A stretch of DNA of 9,345 nucleotides from Candidatus Brocadia sp. (lineage in GTDB: Bacteria; Planctomycetota; Brocadiia; Brocadiales; Brocadiaceae). Shown piece by piece: positions 1 to 6,429 of this stretch. Location: contig JAUQXU010000274.1 in the NCBI GenBank assembly GCA_030837935.1, positions 1 through 9,345 on the forward strand. The letters are read 5' to 3'. A program made the position numbers and the translations under genes. Every line of letters begins with the position of its first letter. The first letter of the stretch is position 1. The notes under the pieces were generated by a model, which saw only the letters and a list, made by a program, of their open reading frames with translations, was not told the origin of the DNA and searched no databases.

Positions 1-1
1 C

Positions 2-889
2 ACCAGTCCTACATCCAGTTCTACCTATACGACTGCGAGTGGTACAATAAGTTTGGGAGGTAGTGCCTCAGACAGCGTGAGTGGTGCAGGTGTTGTTACC
101 TGGAGTAATAGCAATGGAGGAAGTGGAACGGCCAGTGGAACTACCAGTTGGTCTATTTCTGACATAAGCTTATCGGGTGGGGATAATGTAATTACGGTAA
201 CGGTTACAGATGGGGCAAATAATGCAGGGACAGCTACGATAACGGTGAGTGTTTCTGGAACAAACACTTCCCCAGGTCTGCAGGCTTTTTATAAATTCGA
301 TGAAGGGAGCGGGGCGATTGCCAATGATGCATCAGGTAACGGCCACAATGGTACAATTACTGGAGCCACCTGGACAACGGGTAAAAGTGGAGGGGCTTTG
401 AGTTTTGATGGGAATAATGATTACGTTACGCAGGTCAGTCCTTCCCTGGCGCTCAAACCTTCAACACAGGTGGCAATTTCCGCATGGATTAAAACAATCT
501 CTACGGATACATATGGTGCAGAGGTTGTGTCCATGGGTGATAGTTATGCCCTGAGAATTAGCACAAATGGAACCATAAACTTCTTCTATCACAACGGTTC
601 CCGTTGGTATGGAGTGTCTGCATCTGGTGTCAATGTGCTGGATGGTGGATGGCATCATGTGGTTGGACAAAAAACCAGTGCGGGACTAGAAGTGTATGTT
701 GAGGGGGTTCTTAAGGGAAGTGTCAGTCACACGGGCACGATTGCTTATACCCTGGGTAAAGACTTTTTCGTAGGTAAGCATGGGAATGGTGAAGCTACCT
801 ATGATTTCAAAGGTCTTATTGATGATGTCCGTATTTCTAATCAAGCCTTAAACGTCCAGGAAGTGCAGAACTTGTATAACGGCAATTAA
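2..889 (+). CDS. C-terminal part of a secreted/surface protein: Ig-like repeat plus LamG lectin-like domain (5' end missing)
   Basis: The frame is open from the first bases to the TAA at 887-889, giving 295 visible residues; the true start lies outside the window. Residues about 1-86 are Ser/Thr/Gly rich and look like one bacterial Ig-like beta-sandwich repeat (TWSNSNGGSGTASG, then ITVTVTDGANNAGTATITV), a type usually found in tandem. Residues about 92-295 form a Laminin_G_3/concanavalin-A-like domain: it opens with AFYKFDEGSG, continues with DASGNGHNG, GGALSFDGNNDYV and ISAWIK, has WHHVVG and VYVEG in the middle, and closes with GLIDDVRISNQAL. Such domains bind carbohydrate or act as structural modules of exported proteins. 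No sorting motif or membrane anchor follows the LamG domain; the protein ends just after it. A TTG at 53 lies inside the Ig-like repeat and is not a credible start. The ligand cannot be inferred, and a link to the downstream sugar cluster is not shown. Confidence 0.88.
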   Translation, partial: TSPTSSSTYTTASGTISLGGSASDSVSGAGVVTWSNSNGGSGTASGTTSWSISDISLSGGDNVITVTVTDGANNAGTATITVSVSGTNTSPGLQAFYKFDEGSGAIANDASGNGHNGTITGATWTTGKSGGALSFDGNNDYVTQVSPSLALKPSTQVAISAWIKTISTDTYGAEVVSMGDSYALRISTNGTINFFYHNGSRWYGVSASGVNVLDGGWHHVVGQKTSAGLEVYVEGVLKGSVSHTGTIAYTLGKDFFVGKHGNGEATYDFKGLIDDVRISNQALNVQEVQNLYNGN

Positions 890-902
890 AGATTTAAAAT
901 GA

Positions 903-938
903 GAACTCAAGCAGGCCAGTAATTCCCTGCTTGAGTTC
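903..938 (+). terminator. Strong hairpin after the LamG gene, probable terminator
   Basis: A perfect 13-bp inverted repeat (GAACTCAAGCAGG at 903-915, CCTGCTTGAGTTC at 926-938) surrounds a 10-base loop, starting 14 bases after the stop codon of the LamG gene. Position and stem strength suit transcript termination or 3' end protection. No clear run of T follows on the + strand (the next bases are ATTAACGG), so it is not a textbook intrinsic terminator. Confidence 0.6.
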
Positions 939-987
939 ATTAACGGTTGTTGGTTTCACTTTGAAGATTTTATTAAAATTTAATCAT

Positions 988-1010
988 GGACAAACAAGTT
1001 CATCCATGCC
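988..1010. repeat. Short intergenic repeat, copy 1 (imperfect)
   Basis: This segment starts GGACAAACAA and ends CCATGCC. It matches 7453-7476 closely, with one missing A and two substitutions in the right arm. Here the inner palindrome is damaged, but an outer pair, CATGGA (985-990) with TCCATG (1003-1008), can form. Both copies lie in non-coding gaps of this locus. Confidence 0.5.
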
Positions 1011-1079
1011 CCTTGTGATGTTGAATTCTTGAATATTGGGACACGTGAATCCTATTAAGAGCCTCAAAAGAAATAAAGC

Positions 1080-1109
1080 TTGTTTTTATGTGTCTTGCAT
1101 GGATATAAT
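1080..1109 (+). promoter_or_regulatory. Candidate upstream promoter (perfect -10, weak -35)
   Basis: A perfect TATAAT lies at 1104-1109, preceded after 18 bases by TTGTTT at 1080-1085, which keeps only the TTG of the -35 consensus. It would read toward rfbF with a long leader of about 150 bases. The region is AT rich, so a chance match is possible. Confidence 0.35.
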
Positions 1110-1162
1110 GGTCATTTTTGATAACTTATTAGCCGTATCCTTCTACGAACAAATGAATTATT

Positions 1163-1234
1163 ACTAATGCATGATGCGTCTATTGACCGTACTCAATGAA
1201 TATGTTATGCTCGTTTAGCGATGGACTAATGCAT
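1163..1234. repeat. 10-bp direct repeat bracketing the rfbF promoter
   Basis: ACTAATGCAT occurs at 1163-1172 and again at 1225-1234, both containing the self-complementary hexamer ATGCAT. The copies are 62 bases apart start to start, close to six helical turns, and lie on either side of the candidate promoter at 1183-1211. This could be a pair of operator sites; in AT-rich DNA a chance 10-mer repeat is also possible. Confidence 0.4.
1183..1211 (+). promoter_or_regulatory. Candidate main promoter of the sugar cluster (extended -10)
   Basis: TTGACC (1183-1188, five of six matches to the -35 consensus) is followed after 17 bases by TATGCT (1206-1211, four of six). A TG at 1203-1204 forms an extended -10 (TGnTATGCT). 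Transcription would start near 1218 and leave a leader of about 50 bases before the rfbF ATG. Spacing and position are good; assignment to a housekeeping sigma factor is inference. Confidence 0.55.
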
Positions 1235-1253
1235 ACGATATTACGATATATCG

Positions 1254-1259
1254 AAAGGA
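1254..1259 (+). promoter_or_regulatory. Ribosome binding site that decides the rfbF start
   Basis: AAAGGA lies 10 bases before the ATG at 1270 but only 1 base before the in-frame TTG at 1261, so the ATG is the better start. It also gives the N-terminus MKAVILAGGFGTRL, as expected for the family. A 6-bp inverted repeat, CGATAT (1236-1241) with ATATCG (1248-1253), ends right next to this site; it is AT rich and weak. Confidence 0.7.
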
Positions 1260-1269
1260 ATTGATAGAT

Positions 1270-2043
1270 ATGAAAGCAGTTATTCTTGCAGGAGGTTTTG
1301 GTACACGTCTAACGGAAGAAACAACTGTGCGACCTAAACCCATGGTAGAGATTGGTGGTAAACCCATATTGTGGCATATCATGAACATTTATGGTGCTCA
1401 TGGGATAAACGAGTTTATCATAGCCGTAGGTTATAAAGCTGAAGTTATCAAAGAGTACTTTCTCAACTTTTATGCTATTAACAATAATATTACGGTTGAC
1501 TTAAATGCTGGAAATACTATTATCCACAACGATGGTAATCAACCTAAATGGAAGATTCACATCGTTGATACCGGACTAAACACACAAACGGGAGGACGTC
1601 TCAAACGACTGAGAAATTGGCTGGAGGAAGAGGAAGCCTTCATGTTTACCTACGGTGACGGTGTGGCTGATGTGAATATTAATGCGTTACTAAAGTTCCA
1701 TAAATCGCATGGTAAACTAGCCACTATTACTACGGTGCATGCGCCTGAGCGTTTCGGCAGAATTGTGTTTAATGGAGACCAAATTACTAAATTTCATGAA
1801 AAGCCTGAGGCCATCGAAGGATGGATAAATGGTGGCTTTTTTATATTAAATCCAAAAGTAATTGAATATATTGAAAACGATGAAGCAATATGGGAAAGAA
1901 ATCCTATTGAGGAACTCGCCCATGATAATCAGCTAATGGGTTACCGCCATTATGGTTTCTGGTCATGTATGGACACTTTAAAAGAAAAGAATTATTTAGA
2001 AGATTTATGGAATTCAGGAAAGGCACCCTGGAAAATATGGTAA
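1270..2043 (+). CDS. rfbF: Glucose-1-phosphate cytidylyltransferase (CDP-glucose pyrophosphorylase)
   Basis: This cytoplasmic nucleotidyltransferase makes CDP-glucose from CTP and glucose 1-phosphate, the entry step to CDP-linked 6-deoxy and dideoxy sugars. The 257-residue protein has the usual length of RfbF/DdhA. Visible marks are the nucleotide-binding start LAGGFGTRL followed by EETTVRPKPMVEIGGKPILWHIM, the metal/sugar-site motif TYGDGVADVN, FHEKPE followed by WINGGFFIL, and the C-terminal WSCMDTLKEKNYLEDLW typical of cytidylyl rather than thymidylyl enzymes. It is the first gene of the cluster, with a promoter candidate and SD upstream, and is followed after 36 bases by an SDR gene. The pathway partner usually next to it, CDP-glucose 4,6-dehydratase (rfbG/ddhB), is not seen here. 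The family call is firm; CTP specificity rests on these family features. Confidence 0.95.
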   Translation: MKAVILAGGFGTRLTEETTVRPKPMVEIGGKPILWHIMNIYGAHGINEFIIAVGYKAEVIKEYFLNFYAINNNITVDLNAGNTIIHNDGNQPKWKIHIVDTGLNTQTGGRLKRLRNWLEEEEAFMFTYGDGVADVNINALLKFHKSHGKLATITTVHAPERFGRIVFNGDQITKFHEKPEAIEGWINGGFFILNPKVIEYIENDEAIWERNPIEELAHDNQLMGYRHYGFWSCMDTLKEKNYLEDLWNSGKAPWKIW

Positions 2044-2079
2044 TAAATATAGATCTTGATACTGTTGAATTGAGGACAT

Positions 2080-3141
2080 ATGAAAATCTTAATTACCGGG
2101 AATATGGGTTATATAGGACCATGTGTTGTACAAAGACTTCGTGCTTCTTATCCCAATACGATATTGGTTGGTCTTGATATGGGATATTTCGCAAAGTGTT
2201 TAACAAACACAGAAATACTTCCTGAGTGCAAAGTTGATTTGCAATATTTTTCAGATGTAAGACATATCCAGAAAGATTTGTTACAAGATGTGGATGCAAT
2301 AGTACACCTGGCGGCTGTATCCAACGATCCCATGGGTAACACTTTTGAAGAGGTGGCCATGGATATTAATTATCGTGCGAGTGTCGAATTGGCAAAAAAA
2401 GCAAAGGAATCGGGGGTAAAAAGATTTGTTTATGCTTCAAGTTGCAGTATGTATGGTTTTGCTGAGGGAGGGCCGCGAAATGAAACATCCCCATTGAATC
2501 CACTTACCGCTTATGCCAAATCTAAAGTTTTATCTGAGAAAGACCTTGAAAAAATAGCGGATAAAAGTTTTATGGTAACGAGTCTTAGATTCTCCACTGC
2601 GTGTGGAATGAGTGAGAGGTTGAGACTGGATTTAGTATTAAATGATTTTGTAGCATGTGCGGTTGCCTCAAAAAAAATTACCATCCTTAGTGACGGAACT
2701 CCCTGGAGACCTTTGATAAATACAAAAGACATGGCACGGGCAATTGATTGGGCATTGAGGAGGGCGCCTGCTGATGGAGGAGAATTCCTGGTTGTAAATA
2801 TTGGCAGTAATGAATGGAATTATCAGGTAAAAGATCTGGCTGGGGCCGTCGCAAAGGTTATTCCCGGTATAGAAGTTTCAATAAATAAAGATGCTCCACC
2901 TGATAAACGTTCTTTCAAAGTAAGTTTTGATCTTTTTAGGCGCTTGGCTCCGGATTATCAACCAAAAATGGATTTGATGACTACGATAAAAGAGTTGAAA
3001 GATGGGTTGGAATCTATGGGATTTAAAGATGGAGATTTTCGTAACTCTGAATTTATGAGATTGAAAGTCTTGACCCATTTGCGGAGTAAAAGTCTATTGA
3101 CGGAAAAACTTGAATGGACTAATAAATTTTCTGGAGTATAA
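2080..3141 (+). CDS. NAD(P)-dependent epimerase/reductase, extended SDR family
   Basis: This 353-residue Rossmann-fold enzyme probably acts on a nucleotide-linked sugar as a 4-keto reductase or epimerase. The N-terminal ILITGNMGYIG carries the GxxGxxG dinucleotide site (G7, G10, G13). HLAAVSNDP at about residues 76-84 is the usual second cofactor segment. The catalytic set is Ser in YASSCSMYG (S121 by spacing) and YxxxK at Y145/K149 (AYAKSK). No Asp or Glu follows the catalytic serine, unlike 4,6-dehydratases, which favours a reductase or epimerase. The segment at about 204-218 (SDGTPWRPLINTKDMA) fits the substrate-side loop of GalE-like SDRs. The start is supported by TGAGGA four to nine bases upstream. 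It is followed after 9 bases by the methyltransferase gene, whose likely SD (GGAG, 3133-3136) lies inside this gene, suggesting coupled translation. The exact substrate is unknown. Confidence 0.85.
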   Translation: MKILITGNMGYIGPCVVQRLRASYPNTILVGLDMGYFAKCLTNTEILPECKVDLQYFSDVRHIQKDLLQDVDAIVHLAAVSNDPMGNTFEEVAMDINYRASVELAKKAKESGVKRFVYASSCSMYGFAEGGPRNETSPLNPLTAYAKSKVLSEKDLEKIADKSFMVTSLRFSTACGMSERLRLDLVLNDFVACAVASKKITILSDGTPWRPLINTKDMARAIDWALRRAPADGGEFLVVNIGSNEWNYQVKDLAGAVAKVIPGIEVSINKDAPPDKRSFKVSFDLFRRLAPDYQPKMDLMTTIKELKDGLESMGFKDGDFRNSEFMRLKVLTHLRSKSLLTEKLEWTNKFSGV

Positions 3142-3150
3142 AGATAAAAG

Positions 3151-4395
3151 ATGACCGACATAGAGATATATACAAAATGTCGCTTTTGTGAAACTCCTTT
3201 GAGACACACCTTTGCGGATCTTGGGATGTCACCTCTGGCGAATTCGTATCTTAAACCTGCACAGCTTCAACAAACGGAGCCTTTCTATCCATTACATGTT
3301 TATGTTTGCAAGGTATGCTATTTGGTACAGCTCCCTGTATTTGAGTCTCCCGAAGAAATCTTTAGCGATTACGCATATTTTTCATCTTATTCAGAAAGCT
3401 GGCTTAAGCACGCAAAGACATACACAGACCTTATGGTCGGGCGTTTTGGTTTCAATTCTCATAGTCTGGTTATTGAGATTGCCAGCAATGATGGGTATCT
3501 CCTGCAATATTTTAAAGAAAGAGGTATTCCCGTATTAGGTATTGAACCTGCGAAGAATGTAGCAAAAGCAGCTCAGATTAAAGGGATTCCAACGATCGAT
3601 AAATTTTTTGGGGTTCAAACAGCTCAGGAATTAGCCGCTGAGGGTAAGTATGCCGATCTTTTGTTGGGGAACAACGTTTTGGCTCATGTACCGGACACCA
3701 ATGATTTTGTAAAGGGAATGAAGATAATTCTAAAACCGGGAGGTGTTATCACGATGGAGTTCCCCCATCTGATGCGGCTTATGGACGAAAATCAGTTTGA
3801 CACTATTTACCACGAGCATTTTTCCTATTTTTCCCTTATCACAGTGGACAAGATCTTTGCAAGTCATGGTTTGACCCTCTTCGATGTGGACGAGATTCCT
3901 ACACATGGCGGTTCTTTGCGGATTTATGCCAGGCATACTGACGATGCTTCCAAACCGATTGGTAAAAAGATCATTGATCTGAAGAAGAGGGAGGAGTCTT
4001 TGGGATTTACGCACCTTGAGCACTATTTTTCGTTTTCTGAAAAGCTAAAAGAAACAAAGAGAAAGATTCTAACATTCTTAATCGAAGCAAAACGAAACGG
4101 AAAGTCTATTGTTGGATATGGTGCCCCGGCTAAGGGTAATACGCTTCTTAATTACTGCGGTATCCGCACGGATTTTATTGACTATACCGTCGATCTCAGT
4201 CCCCATAAGCAGGGCCATTACTTACCAGGGACCCACATACCAATCTATAATCCTGACAAAATCAGAGAGACAAAGCCTGATTATGTAGTAATACTTCCCT
4301 GGAATCTTAAAAATGAGATCATGGGGCAAATGGCTTATATACGCGAATGGGGCGGCAAATTTGTTGTGTTCATTCCAGGAGTAGAAGTATTATGA
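3151..4395 (+). CDS. SAM-dependent sugar C-methyltransferase (TylC3/NovU type, three domains)
   Basis: The 414-residue protein has the full architecture of nucleotide-sugar C-methyltransferases, which add a methyl to carbon 3 (or 5) of a 4-keto-6-deoxy sugar and so create a branched sugar. The N-terminal zinc domain has two CxxC pairs (C10/C13 and C53/C56), followed by a conserved aromatic stretch including Y76. The central SAM-binding domain opens with VIEIASNDGYLL (E109, D114, G115) and GIEPAKNVA. The catalytic YHEHFSYFS (Y220, E222, H223) matches the Tyr/Glu/His described for TcaB9. The C-terminal domain shows GYGAPAKGNTLLNY (322-335), then DYTVDLSPHKQGHYLPGTHI, as in Methyltransf_14. All key residues I would look for are present, so the gene appears intact. 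The methylated carbon and the nucleotide carrier cannot be told from sequence; the nearby rfbF suggests a CDP sugar. Its stop overlaps the start of a 38-codon small ORF by ATGA. Confidence 0.93.
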   Translation: MTDIEIYTKCRFCETPLRHTFADLGMSPLANSYLKPAQLQQTEPFYPLHVYVCKVCYLVQLPVFESPEEIFSDYAYFSSYSESWLKHAKTYTDLMVGRFGFNSHSLVIEIASNDGYLLQYFKERGIPVLGIEPAKNVAKAAQIKGIPTIDKFFGVQTAQELAAEGKYADLLLGNNVLAHVPDTNDFVKGMKIILKPGGVITMEFPHLMRLMDENQFDTIYHEHFSYFSLITVDKIFASHGLTLFDVDEIPTHGGSLRIYARHTDDASKPIGKKIIDLKKREESLGFTHLEHYFSFSEKLKETKRKILTFLIEAKRNGKSIVGYGAPAKGNTLLNYCGIRTDFIDYTVDLSPHKQGHYLPGTHIPIYNPDKIRETKPDYVVILPWNLKNEIMGQMAYIREWGGKFVVFIPGVEVL

Positions 4396-4508
4396 ACAGT
4401 GAACCGAGAGCAGTTTACCGCAAGGAACCACAGAAAGATCATACTGCACCAAAAGGCAATGGATATGAATGGAAGAATCTCTTAAAGATAAAAGGAGTGA
4501 GCAGCTAG
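4392..4508 (+). CDS. Possible small protein of 38 residues, unknown
   Basis: An ATG overlaps the methyltransferase stop codon (ATGA at 4392-4395) and opens 38 codons ending in TAG at 4506-4508. AGGAG at 4377-4381 sits 10 bases upstream, though those bases are also constrained as methyltransferase codons. The product starts MNSEPRAVYRKEPQKD, is rich in Lys, Glu and Asn, ends in WKNLLKIKGVSS, and shows no signal peptide, membrane segment or motif that I recognise. It could be a real coupled small gene, a remnant of a deleted gene, or chance; an open frame of this length is not rare. A good SD-like AAAGGAG (4491-4497) inside its 3' end has no suitable start codon after it. Confidence 0.3.
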   Translation: MNSEPRAVYRKEPQKDHTAPKGNGYEWKNLLKIKGVSS

Positions 4509-4511
4509 CGA

Positions 4512-4538
4512 TTGTCGACTCAGGACTCATGGTATACT
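4512..4538 (+). promoter_or_regulatory. Candidate internal promoter before the RmlC-like gene
   Basis: TTGTCG (4512-4517) and TATACT (4533-4538, five of six matches to the -10) are separated by 15 bases, shorter than ideal. Transcription would begin at about 4545, practically at the ATG at 4546. That gene has no SD, so a leaderless transcript is possible. This is inference from motif positions only. Confidence 0.3.
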
Positions 4539-4545
4539 TTAAAGA

Positions 4546-5076
4546 ATGATTTTTCAAGAAACAAATCTAAAAGGCGTTTATATCATAGAGCTCGAAATGA
4601 TTGAGGACGAGCGGGGGTTTTTTGCCAGAACCTGGTGTCAACGAGAATTCCAAAAGTGCGGCATTAATCCAAAATTGGTGCAATGTAATATCTCTTTCAA
4701 CAGGAAAAAAGGCACCCTTCGGGGCATGCATTATCAGGCTGCTCCATGTGAAGAGGCTAAGCTAGTTCGATGCACGATGGGAGCAATTTATGATGTGATT
4801 ATCGACCTGCGTCCTGATTCAGAAACCTTTAAACAATGGGTGACGGTGGAACTGACTGCTGAAAACAGGAAGATGCTCTATATTCCAGGGGGCTTTGCCC
4901 ATGGATTTTTAACGCTTATCGATAATACAGAAGTTTTTTACCAGATGTCTGAGTTTTTTGCTCCTGAATATGCCCGTGGCGTTAGATGGAATGATCCTGC
5001 ATTCAGAATCAATTGGCCGGAAAAAGTTGTTGTTATTTCTGAGAAAGATAAGCAGTATGGGGATTTTGTTCAATAA
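4546..5076 (+). CDS. RmlC-type nucleotide-sugar epimerase (dTDP-4-dehydrorhamnose 3,5-epimerase family)
   Basis: The 176-residue cupin-fold protein matches the usual RmlC length. These enzymes epimerise carbon 3 and/or 5 of a 4-keto-6-deoxy sugar nucleotide in the cytoplasm. Visible marks are the N-terminal GVYIIELEMIEDERGFF, the catalytic GTLRGMHYQ (R59, H62), EEAKLVRCTMGAIYDVIIDLR with K72, IPGGFAHGFLTL, and RGVRWNDPAF followed by ISEKDKQYGDF, where D168 would pair with H62. Y132 (in VFYQ) fits the general acid. In the next conserved aromatic position, usually a second tyrosine, I read F138 (SEFFAPE), which might alter specificity. Next to rfbF the substrate is more likely a CDP sugar than a dTDP sugar, so I do not assign rmlC/rfbC. 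The ATG at 4546 follows an in-frame TAA (4540-4542), which fixes the start, yet no SD precedes it. The next gene follows after 13 bases. Confidence 0.9.
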   Translation: MIFQETNLKGVYIIELEMIEDERGFFARTWCQREFQKCGINPKLVQCNISFNRKKGTLRGMHYQAAPCEEAKLVRCTMGAIYDVIIDLRPDSETFKQWVTVELTAENRKMLYIPGGFAHGFLTLIDNTEVFYQMSEFFAPEYARGVRWNDPAFRINWPEKVVVISEKDKQYGDFVQ

Positions 5077-5089
5077 AGGTTTTTAATCC

Positions 5090-6406
5090 GTGGCTAAAGA
5101 AAATCTAAAAACAAGCATCAATATTGATAAAAATGGCAGAGAAATGTATCATTTAATGTCAGAGTTATTCCCAATATGCCGTAGTATCACGGGTAACGGT
5201 GTTCGTAAAACTTTAGATATCATAAAAAAGCATATTCCCTTGACAGTTCATGAAGTTCCTACCGGAACGCGCGTATTTGATTGGACTGTGCCGAAAGAAT
5301 GGAATATAGTAACCGCGTTTGTTAAAAATTCAAAAGGTGAAAAAATAATCGACTTCACGGAAAACAATTTACACGTGCTCAATTATAGTGTGCCTGTTAA
5401 GAAAAAGGTTTCCTTGGGAGAACTAAAGGAACATATTTTCACAGTTCCTGAATATCCTGATTGGATTCCTTATAGAACTTCATACTATAAAGAAAATTGG
5501 GGATTTTGCATAAGTCACAATCAATTTATAAATCTCAAGGAAGATGAATACGAGGTGTTTATTGATTCATCGCTTGAAAATGGGTATTTAACGTATGGTG
5601 AGTATTGTATAGAGGGAGAGAAAAAAGAGGAAATACTCATATCCTGTCACATATGTCATCCTTCGCTTTGTAATGATAACCTCTCAGGGGCAGCACTTGC
5701 AGTCTTTCTTGCAAAATGCCTCAGTCAAGTAGCTCCGGAATATTCTTACAGATTTCTATTCATTCCCGGAACGATTGGCTCTATAACCTGGCTTTGCTTG
5801 AACGAGTCCAAAGTTTCGGAAATAAAGCATGGGCTAGTAGCCGCGTGTCTTGGTGATTCTGGAAAATTTACCTACAAGAAGAGTCGTCAGGGTAATGCAG
5901 AGATAGACAGGGCAGTCATAAATGTTCTTAAAAATTCAGGACATGATTATGAAGTAATCAATTTTATTCCATTTGGTTATGACGAGCGACAATACTGTTC
6001 ACCAGGATTCAATCTTCCTGTCGGTTGTTTAATGAAAACGCCTCATGGACAGTATTCACAGTACCATACATCCGCAGATAATCTGGATTTTGTTCGACCC
6101 GAATACCTTGCAGATTCATTCTCAATATATCTATCGGTATTCGATGTTTTAGAGAACAACAAAAAATACATAAATCAGAATCCAAAGTGTGAGCCGCAAC
6201 TGGGGAAAAGGGGATTATATCAGATGACGGGAGGGCAGCAAGATCGAAAAGAAAAAGAGCTCTCCGTGCTTTGGGTTTTAAATTTATCTGACGGAAGTAA
6301 TACCTTATTAGATATTTCTGATAAGGCCGGACTTAACTTTGATTTAATTAAAGATGCAGCAGATGCATTGATTGAACGTGATTTATTGAAAGAGTGCCGG
6401 GGGTGA
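5090..6406 (+). CDS. DUF4910 family aminopeptidase-like protein with C-terminal winged helix
   Basis: This 438-residue protein belongs to a conserved family of unknown function with an M28-peptidase-like core (DUF4910/DUF2172), often found in polysaccharide and modified-sugar clusters. The conserved N-terminal block is MSELFPICRSITGNGVRKTL (23-42), then VPTGTRVFDWTVPKEWNI. An inserted domain at about 80-170 contains PDWIPYRTSYY and WGFC. The core has SCHICHPSLCNDNLSG (185-200) with likely metal ligands H187 or H190 and D196, FIPGTIGSI and NES (E239), LGDSG (D256), GYDERQYCSPGFNLPVG, and YHTSADNLDFV (H326). The tail from about 390 (LWVLNLSDGSNTLLDISDKAG) looks like a winged helix-turn-helix. 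It has no signal peptide, so it is probably cytoplasmic. The start is GTG at 5090 with AAAGG (5075-5079) upstream; ATG at 5144 (M19) is an alternative just before the conserved block. It may hydrolyse an amide or ester on the sugar, but the substrate is unknown. Confidence 0.88.
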   Translation: MAKENLKTSINIDKNGREMYHLMSELFPICRSITGNGVRKTLDIIKKHIPLTVHEVPTGTRVFDWTVPKEWNIVTAFVKNSKGEKIIDFTENNLHVLNYSVPVKKKVSLGELKEHIFTVPEYPDWIPYRTSYYKENWGFCISHNQFINLKEDEYEVFIDSSLENGYLTYGEYCIEGEKKEEILISCHICHPSLCNDNLSGAALAVFLAKCLSQVAPEYSYRFLFIPGTIGSITWLCLNESKVSEIKHGLVAACLGDSGKFTYKKSRQGNAEIDRAVINVLKNSGHDYEVINFIPFGYDERQYCSPGFNLPVGCLMKTPHGQYSQYHTSADNLDFVRPEYLADSFSIYLSVFDVLENNKKYINQNPKCEPQLGKRGLYQMTGGQQDRKEKELSVLWVLNLSDGSNTLLDISDKAGLNFDLIKDAADALIERDLLKECRG

Positions 6407-6418
6407 GTATACTTATCT

Positions 6419-6423
6419 AGGAG
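6419..6423 (+). promoter_or_regulatory. Ribosome binding site supporting a TTG start
   Basis: AGGAG lies 6 bases before the TTG at 6430. No ATG lies near the N-terminus of this reading frame ahead of the conserved Rossmann segment, so the site makes TTG the likely start of the second SDR. Confidence 0.65.
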
Positions 6424-6429
6424 TCGATT

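Larger units (their letters stand above)
890..1269. other. Intergenic region between the LamG gene and the sugar cluster
   Basis: No credible coding region is seen in these 380 bases. In order they hold a long perfect hairpin (903-938), an imperfect copy of a short repeat also found at 7453 (988-1010), a candidate promoter with a perfect TATAAT (1080-1109), a better candidate promoter with an extended -10 (1183-1211), a 10-bp direct repeat on either side of it (1163-1172 and 1225-1234), and a short AT-rich inverted repeat (1236-1253) touching the SD of rfbF. The stretch at about 1011-1080 shows nothing I can name. This is probably the boundary between two transcription units and the main control region of the cluster. 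Confidence 0.7.

Noticed and set aside
1261..1269. In-frame TTG as the start of rfbF
   Set aside because: It lies one base after AAAGGA, too close for initiation, and adds three residues not expected before MKAVILAGG.
3730..4023. Minus-strand frame of about 97 codons opposite the methyltransferase
   Set aside because: It overlaps the catalytic YHEHF region of an intact methyltransferase and has no motif or start signal of its own.
4392..4508. 38-codon ORF as a fragment of CDP-glucose 4,6-dehydratase
   Set aside because: No GxxGxxG or other dehydratase motif is visible; the idea of a lost gene remains only a guess.
2080..6406. AT-richer genes at 2080-3141 and 5090-6406 as evidence of recent transfer
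   Set aside because: The difference is judged by eye only and is modest; no mobile element or integration site was found to support it.
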